DNA of 64,000 nt from RUG369 sp050949645 (GTDB lineage: Bacteria > Planctomycetota > Planctomycetia > Pirellulales > Thermoguttaceae): contig JBMNGC010000001.1 of NCBI GenBank assembly GCA_050949645.1, positions 1,674,001-1,738,000 of the forward strand, in the 5' to 3' direction. Positions 8,859 to 17,890 of the stretch are shown here, in pieces. Under the pieces are notes generated by a model, which was not told where the DNA came from, searched no databases, and saw nothing but the letters and a program-made list of their open reading frames with translations. Made by a program: the position numbers and the translations under genes. Position 1 is the first letter of the stretch. Each line of letters begins with the position of its first letter.

Positions 8859-11549
8859 ATGGCTGTAAAAAAATCAGAATTGTATTCCCTATTATGGGAT
8901 GCTTGTAATAAATTAAGAGGTGGAGTAGAACCTTCAAGGTATAAAGATTATGTGCTTGTATTGTTATTCTTCAAGTATGTATCAGACCGATATAAAGGGC
9001 AACGTTTTGCTGAATTTACAGTAAATGAAGGTGCCTCATTTGATGACTTGATTGCTGCAAAAGGTAAGCCGGATGTTGGCGAAAGAGTAGATGTAATTCT
9101 TCAAAAGTTTCTAGAAGATAATAAGCTAGTAGGTGCGCTTCCTGATGTAAGCTTTAATAATCCGGATGAACTAGGTTCTGGTAAAGAACTAGTTGATAAA
9201 GTTTCTGGTCTTATTGCTATTTTCCAAAATCCTGCGATCGACTTTAAAAGCAACAGAGCTAGTGGCGATGACATCATTGGAGATGCATATGAATACTTTA
9301 TGATGAAATTCGCTCAAGAGTCTGGTAAGAGTAAGGGACAGTTTTATACACCTAGTGAGGTATCACGTATTATTGCTAGACTTATTGGTATTGGCGATAT
9401 TAAACAAGAGACAGGAAAGAAATGGACTCTCCATGATCCTGCGGCGGGTAGTGGATCTTTACTTATTCGTGCAGCAGATGAAGCGCCGACTGATGATAAT
9501 GGCGATTCCATAGTCACAATATTTGGACAAGAAAAATATCCTGATACTGCTGGTTTAGCAAAGATGAACTTCATCTTACATAACAAAGGTACAGGTGAAA
9601 TTAAAAGCGGAAATACATTAGCCAATCCACAATATACTGATGATTTTGGTGGACTTAGAAAATTCGATTTTATTGTCATGAATCCACCATTTTCTGATAA
9701 AGACTGGACTGATGGAATTAAACCATCTGAAGACAAATATAAGCGGTTTGATGGTTATGGCATTCCACCAGAAAAGAATGGTGACTACGCTTGGTTTCTA
9801 CATGTTCTAAAAGCATTGGATAGCAATGGTAAGGCAGGGATTATTCTGCCACACGGTGTTCTCTTTAGAGGAAACTCAGAAGAAACCATTAGAAAAGCTG
9901 TTCTTGAGAAACGATATATCAAGGGTATAGTTGGGCTACCGGCAAACTTATTTTATGGTACAGGAATCCCAGCTAGTATCATCATAATCGATAAAGAAAA
10001 CGCTGATAAACGTGAAGGTATCTTTATGATTGATGCGAGCGATGGGTTTAAGAAAGATGGAAATAAGAACCGTCTTCGTGAACAGGATATTGAGAAAATT
10101 GTGCAAACCTTTATTCACCAAGAAAAGGTTGAGGGGTACTCTCGCTTTATTACCTATAAGGAGATTTTAGAAGAGAACGAAGGAAACCTTAATGTGCCTC
10201 GTTATATCCAAAAAATAGATGACACATTACCTCAAAACATTGCATCTCATCTTAAGGGTGGTATTCCAGAAGTCGATATTAACTCTTTAGAGAGACTCTG
10301 GAAAATATCGCCACAGTTAAGAGAAGAGATATTCACTTGTGTCGATGAAGAACATAATGTCTATAATCTTGCTATAAAACCAAATGAAATTGAAACAGTC
10401 ATTTCTGAAGATGAAAATATAAAGGTTGAAAAGGAAACTGAATACGGTTCTCTATTCGAGACGTGGAAAAATAAAGTAAAAGATTCATTACTCAATATTA
10501 ATACAGATACAAATCCAAAAGAATTAATTCGAAGCTTGGGTATTGAAATTTTGAGAGATTTTGAATCGGCAAAACTTCTAGACAATTACGATGTGTACGA
10601 CTTCTTGCTTAACTATTGGAATGAGAAAATGCAAGATGATGTATATGTAATAAAAGCGAGCGGATATGAAGCGGGACGTGAGATTGAATATGTATACGCT
10701 CAAAAGAAAGCTAAAGATGAAAATGGAGAAGAAATAAAAGTCGATGATACTTCAAAAATGAAGTCTTTTGAAGGTGCTTTAATTTCGAGAGACATTATTG
10801 AACAGGAGTATTTTGAAACTGAGTTAATGGCTCTTAATGAGCTAATCGAAAAATCTGCATTGCTTGAATCTGAACTGGATGAAATGAGAGAAGAAGAATC
10901 AGGTGACGAAGGTTTGCTTGTAAATGCTTTGAATGAAAAAGGTGACGGTATACCTAAAGCAAATCTGAATAAACAGATAAAAGAACTTGAAAGTAAAAAG
11001 ACTTCTGAAGTGATAGATGACATTACGAAACTTATTGAATTATTTGATGCAGGCAGTACTTCAGAGATGGAGAAAATCGTCAAAGCCAATAGTAAGCTGA
11101 AGACATATGAGCTTAGAAATAAGAACGGTTCATTTGGAAAGGCTAAGCTTAAAAATGCATTAAAAGAAGCAAATGACAATGCAATAATGCCTGAAACATA
11201 TGTTGAAGAATATAATGCTCTTCTTTCTTACCAAGCTAAGTTAACTGAAAAAGAAGAAGCTGATAAAGCGATTAAAGAAGCTCAAAAAGAACTGGATGAT
11301 TTAGTACTTGCTAAATATGGAGAACTAACAATTGATGAAGTAAAGTATTTACTCTTTGATAAAAAGTGGATGGCAAGACTTGAAAGCGACATTATTGATG
11401 CGATTGACCAGGTGCTGAATTCTCTTGCCTCTAAAGTTGTCTTAATTGCCAAACGCTATGAGCACACTTTAGGAGAGATTGAAGAGAAGACAGCTCAGTC
11501 AAAAGCTAAGGTGAAGTCCGCTTTAGAAAGGATGGGATACACATGGTAA
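8859..11549 (+). CDS. hsdM: Type I restriction-modification methyltransferase subunit HsdM, copy 1
   Basis: An N6-adenine methyltransferase, the modification subunit of an M2S1R2-type complex. Residues 193-200 are the AdoMet motif DPAAGSGS, and 275-278 the catalytic NPPF. The N-terminal helical HsdM_N domain and the N6_Mtase core span about 1-480. The remaining 400 residues are an unusual acidic, Lys/Glu-rich extension predicted to be helical or coiled coil; most HsdM proteins have about 500 residues. A purine-rich Shine-Dalgarno (GAGGG) precedes the ATG. The stop overlaps the ATG of hsdS (ATGGTAA). Codon use is AT-rich, unlike the host. Confidence 0.95.
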   Translation: MAVKKSELYSLLWDACNKLRGGVEPSRYKDYVLVLLFFKYVSDRYKGQRFAEFTVNEGASFDDLIAAKGKPDVGERVDVILQKFLEDNKLVGALPDVSFNNPDELGSGKELVDKVSGLIAIFQNPAIDFKSNRASGDDIIGDAYEYFMMKFAQESGKSKGQFYTPSEVSRIIARLIGIGDIKQETGKKWTLHDPAAGSGSLLIRAADEAPTDDNGDSIVTIFGQEKYPDTAGLAKMNFILHNKGTGEIKSGNTLANPQYTDDFGGLRKFDFIVMNPPFSDKDWTDGIKPSEDKYKRFDGYGIPPEKNGDYAWFLHVLKALDSNGKAGIILPHGVLFRGNSEETIRKAVLEKRYIKGIVGLPANLFYGTGIPASIIIIDKENADKREGIFMIDASDGFKKDGNKNRLREQDIEKIVQTFIHQEKVEGYSRFITYKEILEENEGNLNVPRYIQKIDDTLPQNIASHLKGGIPEVDINSLERLWKISPQLREEIFTCVDEEHNVYNLAIKPNEIETVISEDENIKVEKETEYGSLFETWKNKVKDSLLNINTDTNPKELIRSLGIEILRDFESAKLLDNYDVYDFLLNYWNEKMQDDVYVIKASGYEAGREIEYVYAQKKAKDENGEEIKVDDTSKMKSFEGALISRDIIEQEYFETELMALNELIEKSALLESELDEMREEESGDEGLLVNALNEKGDGIPKANLNKQIKELESKKTSEVIDDITKLIELFDAGSTSEMEKIVKANSKLKTYELRNKNGSFGKAKLKNALKEANDNAIMPETYVEEYNALLSYQAKLTEKEEADKAIKEAQKELDDLVLAKYGELTIDEVKYLLFDKKWMARLESDIIDAIDQVLNSLASKVVLIAKRYEHTLGEIEEKTAQSKAKVKSALERMGYTW

Positions 11550-12677
11550 CTTATCCTGCTGATTGGAAAGTAATTGGCTATGTTCAAATATGTGGAACAC
11601 TCTAAAGAGTACTTTCAATATGGAAATAGCGAGTTATTTCAGGTTGAGATATATTATTCTGAGGAAGGTAAATATATTGATCGATGGAAACAGAATTAAG
11701 TCAAATCATGATTAAGAACAAGGTGATTTATTAGTGATCTAAGTATGTGCTTTGCAAACCAATGTAGCTCGTTGGTAAAGTTGTATTTAATGATGGAATG
11801 ATAATTTTATGCTTTGATAATATAGAATTTACTGAGATAGAGGCTTTTGTATCATTATTATCTTCAATAAATTAAGGTAAATTTAGAAATCTGATCACTA
11901 CGAGGGATCACAGATATTAATCCAAAATGTATAAGAAGTATAATATTTCTACCATCTCTCCAGAACAACAAGCTATCGCTTCAGTATTATCAGATTTTGA
12001 CGAGCATATCGACAACCTAACTGAACTAATCGAAAAGAAAAAAGCAATCCGTGACGGGGCTTTAGAGGACTTAGTCAGTGGTAGGACAAGGCTTGATGGG
12101 TTTAATGGTGAGTGGGAAGAAAAGATATTAAAGATTTAGCGTGATATCAACGGGTTAACATATAGTCCGATAACATAAGACTGGTAAGTAAGTAATTAGG
12201 TATGTCTAATGTACATAATCGATAGATTGCTGTTGAAGATACGTATGTCGTAATAGGACATGCGATATTTCTCAAATATAACAAAAGGTGATATTAATGT
12301 ATCTGTGTCAGACAATGGAATGATTCTTTATTGGGAAAGTGCATATGCAAGTTCAGATAGATGCAATCTGGTGCATTATGTCAACTTCAGTTGTAAAACA
12401 TGATGCTCTAGATTTTTTCTATTATTTTACTAAAATCAGATGTTAGAAATTTGTTAAGCAAATTTCTAGGTGCCACAATTAATCATGTAACTAAAACGAC
12501 TTGAAAAGAGTATTAAATATCCCAGTAGATATGAAGGAACAACAAGCCATCGCTTCAGTTCTGACAGCAATGGATGAAGAAATAGAATCTCTCAAAATAG
12601 AAAAAGAAAAAATGATACAAATCAAAGAAGGTGCAATGGACGACCTCTTAACAGGCCGTGTGCGTCTTAAAGTATGA
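11543..12677 (+). pseudogene. hsdS: Type I specificity subunit HsdS, copy 1, disrupted in both recognition domains
   Basis: The ATG at 11543 overlaps the hsdM stop. The frame encodes MVTYPADWK, then drifts and stops at 11603. The central conserved segment (about 11930-12120) reads cleanly through PEQQAIASVLSDFDEHID and LVSGRTRL. The C-terminal segment (about 12527-12677) reads cleanly through KEQQAIASVLTAMDEEIE and GRVRLKV, ending TGA at 12677. The two target-recognition domains between these (about 11600-11930 and 12120-12525) have stops in all frames and look indel-ridden. As written, no functional HsdS can be made. Whether this is decay or consensus error is treated in the findings. Confidence 0.8.
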
Positions 12678-12690
12678 GGAGGTAAAGGCT

Positions 12691-13810
12691 ATGTCTGTTG
12701 ATTTAGAAAGAAAATTGCAAAACAAGGTCCTTCACTGGTTAATAGATAAAGAGGAAGACGGTGGTCTTGGTTATACGTATCTCGGAAATCTAGAGGATCA
12801 GAATAACAAACCTATCAGAGAAGATTTGCTGAAGAAGAATCTTGAAAAACGTGGTTATACGAAAGACCAGATTTCCAAAGCTGTAACTGAGCTTGTTTCA
12901 AAAGCGAGCAATCAAGTGGATAGCCTTTACCAAATCAATAAAGAGGTCTATTCCCTACTTCGCTATGGCAAGCAAGGTGTTAAAGACGAGAATAAAAATC
13001 GTCAAACAGTCCATTATATCGACTGGAACAATGTCGAAGAACAATGATTTTTATGCTGCTGAGGAAGTAAGTGTTCTCTGCTTTAATCAAATAGAGAGAA
13101 AACGCCCTGATGTGGTGCTGTATATAAACGGCATCGCTCTTGGCATATTTGAGTTAAAGCGTTCATGTGTGAGTATTGGTGAGGGAATTCGTCAGAATCT
13201 CACAAACCAAAAAAAAGAGTATATTCAGAACTTCTTTAGTACTACGCAGTTTCTCTTTGCCGGTAATGAAGCAGAAGGGCTGAAGTATGGAACAATCGAA
13301 ACTCCTGAGAAGTATTACCTGAACTGGAAGGAAGATATTAAAGCTACGGACGAACTTTCTGTGACTATTAAAGGTATTCAATCTAGGGACAGAAATAAGC
13401 TGAGAGATGGTGTAATTTCTCTTTGTCATAAAGAGAGGTTTCTTTCACTAATCCACGACTTTATTATTTTTGATGCTGGAGTGAAAAAAGTCGCAAGGCA
13501 TAATCAGTATTTTGCTAATATTGCAGCTAGGAAAAAGATTCTCGCAGGCGAAGGTGGCATAATCTGGAACACACAAGGTTCAGGTAAATCCTTAATTATG
13601 GTTTGGCTTACAAAGTGGATTATTGAGAATGTAGCAGATAGCAGAGTGGTAATCATCACCGACCGAGATGAGCTTGATGACCAAATTGAAAGCCTGTTTA
13701 TTGATGTAAATGAAAAAGTACGAAGAACAAAAAGCAGTGCTGATTTAAGAGAGATTCTGAATAAAAATGATGATTCTATTATCTGCTCTTTGATTCATAA
13801 ATACGGACAT
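12691..13810 (+). pseudogene. hsdR: Restriction subunit HsdR, copy 1, frameshifted and truncated
   Basis: Matches the first 373 codons of the intact hsdR at 17891. The ATG at 12691 follows an AGGAGG site. One extra base near 13039 (CGAAGAACAA instead of CGAAAACAA) shifts the frame after about residue 115. The gene then ends at the duplication junction (13810), before the DEAD-like box. By chance the reading frame continues into the copied host lipoprotein tail in its native frame and stops at 13927. The Walker A motif (TQGSGKS) is present in the second frame, but the helicase is incomplete. Non-functional. Confidence 0.88.
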
Positions 13811-13927
13811 GGCGCGTCGCTGACCAAAACGGTCAAGATCGACGCGAATCGCAACGTTTACACGCTCGTGAATTACCCCGGTCGCGATCCGATCGGCGAC
13901 GTCGTCTCCTCTGACGATCGCCGATGA
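13811..13927 (+). pseudogene. Copied 3' end of the host lipoprotein gene
   Basis: Thirty-nine codons (GASLTKTVKIDANR to SSDDRR) identical to the last codons of the gene ending at 8768, fused in frame to the truncated hsdR. GC-rich host sequence inside the AT-rich island. Confidence 0.9.
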
Positions 13928-14017
13928 ATTGCGGGCGCTATGAGACGAAAAAGCGCGCCCCAAATGATAGCGTATGTTTTAAAGAATAACTTATTAGAAT
14001 GGAGATAAAAGAGGGCT

Positions 14018-16708
14018 ATGGCTGTAAAAAAATCAGAATTGTATTCCCTATTATGGGATGCTTGTAATAAATTAAGAGGTGGAGTAGAACCTTCAAGGTA
14101 TAAAGATTATGTGCTTGTATTGTTATTCTTCAAGTATGTATCAGACCGATATAAAGGGCAACGTTTTGCTGAATTTACAGTAAATGAAGGTGCCTCATTT
14201 GATGACTTGATTGCTGCAAAAGGTAAGCCGGATGTTGGCGAAAGAGTAGATGTAATTCTTCAAAAGTTTCTAGAAGATAATAAGCTAGTAGGTGCGCTTC
14301 CTGATGTAAGCTTTAATAATCCGGATGAACTAGGTTCTGGTAAAGAACTAGTTGATAAAGTTTCTGGTCTTATTGCTATTTTCCAAAATCCTGCGATCGA
14401 CTTTAAAAGCAACAGAGCTAGTGGCGATGACATCATTGGAGATGCATATGAATACTTTATGATGAAATTCGCTCAAGAGTCTGGTAAGAGTAAGGGACAG
14501 TTTTATACACCTAGTGAGGTATCACGTATTATTGCTAGACTTATTGGTATTGGCGATATTAAACAAGAGACAGGAAAGAAATGGACTCTCCATGATCCTG
14601 CGGCGGGTAGTGGATCTTTACTTATTCGTGCAGCAGATGAAGCGCCGACTGATGATAATGGCGATTCCATAGTCACAATATTTGGACAAGAAAAATATCC
14701 TGATACTGCTGGTTTAGCAAAGATGAACTTCATCTTACATAACAAAGGTACAGGTGAAATTAAAAGCGGAAATACATTAGCCAATCCACAATATACTGAT
14801 GATTTTGGTGGACTTAGAAAATTCGATTTTATTGTCATGAATCCACCATTTTCTGATAAAGACTGGACTGATGGAATTAAACCATCTGAAGACAAATATA
14901 AGCGGTTTGATGGTTATGGCATTCCACCAGAAAAGAATGGTGACTACGCTTGGTTTCTACATGTTCTAAAAGCATTGGATAGCAATGGTAAGGCAGGGAT
15001 TATTCTGCCACACGGTGTTCTCTTTAGAGGAAACTCAGAAGAAACCATTAGAAAAGCTGTTCTTGAGAAACGATATATCAAGGGTATAGTTGGGCTACCG
15101 GCAAACTTATTTTATGGTACAGGAATCCCAGCTAGTATCATCATAATCGATAAAGAAAACGCTGATAAACGTGAAGGTATCTTTATGATTGATGCGAGCG
15201 ATGGGTTTAAGAAAGATGGAAATAAGAACCGTCTTCGTGAACAGGATATTGAGAAAATTGTGCAAACCTTTATTCACCAAGAAAAGGTTGAGGGGTACTC
15301 TCGCTTTATTACCTATAAGGAGATTTTAGAAGAGAACGAAGGAAACCTTAATGTGCCTCGTTATATCCAAAAAATAGATGACACATTACCTCAAAACATT
15401 GCATCTCATCTTAAGGGTGGTATTCCAGAAGTCGATATTAACTCTTTAGAGAGACTCTGGAAAATATCGCCACAGTTAAGAGAAGAGATATTCACTTGTG
15501 TCGATGAAGAACATAATGTCTATAATCTTGCTATAAAACCAAATGAAATTGAAACAGTCATTTCTGAAGATGAAAATATAAAGGTTGAAAAGGAAACTGA
15601 ATACGGTTCTCTATTCGAGACGTGGAAAAATAAAGTAAAAGATTCATTACTCAATATTAATACAGATACAAATCCAAAAGAATTAATTCGAAGCTTGGGT
15701 ATTGAAATTTTGAGAGATTTTGAGTCGGCAAAACTTCTAGACAATTACGATGTGTACGACTTCTTGCTTAACTATTGGAATGAGAAAATGCAAGATGATG
15801 TATATGTAATAAAAGCGAGCGGATATGATGCGGGACGTGAGATTGAATATGTATACGCTCAAAAGAAAGCTAAAGATGAAAATGGAGAAGAAATAAAAGT
15901 CGATGATACTTCAAAAATGAAGTCTTTTGAAGGTGCTTTAATTTCGAGAGACATTATTGAACAGGAGTATTTTGAAACTGAGTTAATGGCTCTTAATGAG
16001 CTAATCGAAAAATCTGCATTGCTTGAATCTGAACTGGATGAAATGAGAGAAGAAGAATCAGGTGACGAAGGTTTGCTTATAAATGCTTTGAATGAAAAAG
16101 GTGACGGTATACCTAAAGCAAATCTGAATAAACAGATAAAAGAACTTGAAAGTAAAAAGACTTCTGAAGTAATAGATGACATTACAAAACTTATTGAATT
16201 ATTTGATGCAGGCAGTACTTCAGAAATGGAAAAAATCGTCAAAGCCAATAGTGAGCTGAAGACATATGAGCTTAGAAATAAGAACGGTTCATTTGGAAAG
16301 GCTAAGCTTAAAAATGCATTAAAAGAAGCAAATGACAATGCAATAATGCCTGAAACATATGTCGAGGAATATAATGCTCTTCTTTCTTACCAAGCTAAGT
16401 TAACTGAAAAAGAAGAAGCTGATAAAGCGATTAAAGAAGCTCAAAAAGAACTAGATGATTTAGTACTTGCTAAATATGGAGAACTAACAATTGATGAAGT
16501 AAAGCATTTACTCTTTGACAAAAAGTGGATGGCAAGACTCGAAAATGACATTATTGATGCGATTGACCAGGTGCTGAATTCTCTTGCCTCTAAAGTTGTC
16601 TTAATTGCCAAACGCTATGAGCACACTTTAGGTGAAATTGAAGAGAAGACAGCTCAGTCAAAAGCCAAGGTGAAGTCCGCTTTAGAAAGGATGGGATACA
16701 CATGGTAA
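14018..16708 (+). CDS. hsdM: Type I restriction-modification methyltransferase subunit HsdM, copy 2
   Basis: Same length (896 residues) and same motifs as copy 1 (DPAAGSGS at 193-200, NPPF at 275-278). The amino-acid differences I found are all in the C-terminal extension: Glu to Asp in GYEAG, Val to Ile in LLVNAL, Lys to Glu in ANSKLK, Tyr to His in EVKYLL, Ser to Asn in RLESDI. The N-terminal two thirds appear identical at nucleotide level. The stop overlaps the hsdS start. It is followed by the only intact hsdR, so it belongs to the copy more likely to work. Confidence 0.95.
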   Translation: MAVKKSELYSLLWDACNKLRGGVEPSRYKDYVLVLLFFKYVSDRYKGQRFAEFTVNEGASFDDLIAAKGKPDVGERVDVILQKFLEDNKLVGALPDVSFNNPDELGSGKELVDKVSGLIAIFQNPAIDFKSNRASGDDIIGDAYEYFMMKFAQESGKSKGQFYTPSEVSRIIARLIGIGDIKQETGKKWTLHDPAAGSGSLLIRAADEAPTDDNGDSIVTIFGQEKYPDTAGLAKMNFILHNKGTGEIKSGNTLANPQYTDDFGGLRKFDFIVMNPPFSDKDWTDGIKPSEDKYKRFDGYGIPPEKNGDYAWFLHVLKALDSNGKAGIILPHGVLFRGNSEETIRKAVLEKRYIKGIVGLPANLFYGTGIPASIIIIDKENADKREGIFMIDASDGFKKDGNKNRLREQDIEKIVQTFIHQEKVEGYSRFITYKEILEENEGNLNVPRYIQKIDDTLPQNIASHLKGGIPEVDINSLERLWKISPQLREEIFTCVDEEHNVYNLAIKPNEIETVISEDENIKVEKETEYGSLFETWKNKVKDSLLNINTDTNPKELIRSLGIEILRDFESAKLLDNYDVYDFLLNYWNEKMQDDVYVIKASGYDAGREIEYVYAQKKAKDENGEEIKVDDTSKMKSFEGALISRDIIEQEYFETELMALNELIEKSALLESELDEMREEESGDEGLLINALNEKGDGIPKANLNKQIKELESKKTSEVIDDITKLIELFDAGSTSEMEKIVKANSELKTYELRNKNGSFGKAKLKNALKEANDNAIMPETYVEEYNALLSYQAKLTEKEEADKAIKEAQKELDDLVLAKYGELTIDEVKHLLFDKKWMARLENDIIDAIDQVLNSLASKVVLIAKRYEHTLGEIEEKTAQSKAKVKSALERMGYTW

Positions 16709-17877
16709 CTTATCCTACTGATTGGGAAAAAGTTCAATTAGCAAATAATGGTAAAGGTGATCAGGTGGAACACCATACTTCAAAAGAGGAAATTAAAAGG
16801 CGAAATTCCGTTGTTAAGTATTCAGGAATAACTAATTCAAACGGAAAGTATTTATAAAACGGAAAAGTATAACGAATTAGGATTAAATTCATCAGCTGAT
16901 GGATTGTCCCTGCTAACTTTACTTAGCGACTGTATGCTTCTGTTGGCAAAGTAGCAATTTTAAAGAAAGATATTGCTACATCTCAAGCCTGTCATAAATG
17001 AATTGTCCGCTTAGGAACTAGGATTTTGTATATTATTATTTAAAAAATTGACAGAGATAATTTATGGAATCCTCAGATATCTACGGGGACTCAAGATAAT
17101 TTAATCGAAAAATAATACGTAATTAGAAATATTTATCCCTCTCTTCCAGAACAACAAGCTATCGCTTCAGTACTATCAGATTTTGACGAGCATATCGATA
17201 ACCTAACTAAACTAATCGAAAAGAAAAAAGCAATCCGTGACGGGGCTTTAGAGGACTTAGTCAGTGGTAGGACAAGGCTTGATGGGTTTAATGGTGAGTG
17301 GATCGAATCAACAATTGAAGATTCTACAAAAGAAATCATTCAGGAGGTACCCTTCTACTAGGTAGACAAATACTGGGGTGGGTAATTACGTGGCTTGCTT
17401 CTACAGAAATACATCAATAAATAATTACTAGAGCAACATAAATATCACAAATATGGCTTGAACAATTCTCGCTAATATGGCACCAAAAGATTCGGTATTA
17501 TCGCACTAGCTGGACAAGGAAAGACCATGGGACAGCAGCATTTCTAGCGTATCCAATGGCATTAAACCAATCTTTAGCTGCATTAATTGCAGCAGATGAA
17601 ACGATCCAAGTTCTTATATTATCTATTGAAAATATGTATCTTGAATTAAGAGAATTTCATCAGTGACGATGGACGTGGTGGATTGCAATAAAACTTTAAT
17701 AAAAGATATAAATATACGACTTCCGAGAGATATCAAAGAACAACAAGCCATCGCTCAGTTCTGACAGCAATGGATGAAGAAATAGAATCTCTCAAAATAG
17801 AAAAAGAAAAAATGATACAAATTAAAGAAGGTGCAATGGACGACCTCTTAACAGGCCGTGTGCGTCTTAAAGTATGA
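16702..17877 (+). pseudogene. hsdS: Type I specificity subunit HsdS, copy 2, disrupted in both recognition domains
   Basis: Starts MVTYPTDWEKVQLANNGK and stops after 51 codons. The central segment (about 17130-17310) and C-terminal segment (about 17735-17877) are clean and nearly identical to copy 1. The recognition domains differ from copy 1 and are out of frame. The second one is still recognisable when frames are stitched: fragments like MAPKDSV, AGQGKT, YPMALNQSLAALIAADET and DIKEQQAI follow in the order expected for a real HsdS domain, separated by single-base slips. I infer an originally intact gene with many small indels. Confidence 0.8.
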
Positions 17878-17890
17878 GGAGGTAAAGGCT

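Larger units (their letters stand above)
8652..13810. repeat. Tandem duplication, copy 1
   Basis: This 5159-bp unit starts inside the host lipoprotein gene (GGCGCGTCGCTGACC at 8652) and ends inside hsdR (GGACAT at 13810). Copy 2 starts at 13811 with the same host sequence. By eye the copies are identical from the start to 10564. After that they carry scattered substitutions, and they differ completely in the hsdS recognition domains. Confidence 0.9.

Noticed and set aside
11605..11930. Possible non-coding RNA or inserted element inside hsdS copy 1
   Set aside because: Length and position match a recognition domain, and the same kind of disruption occurs in the other three recognition domains.
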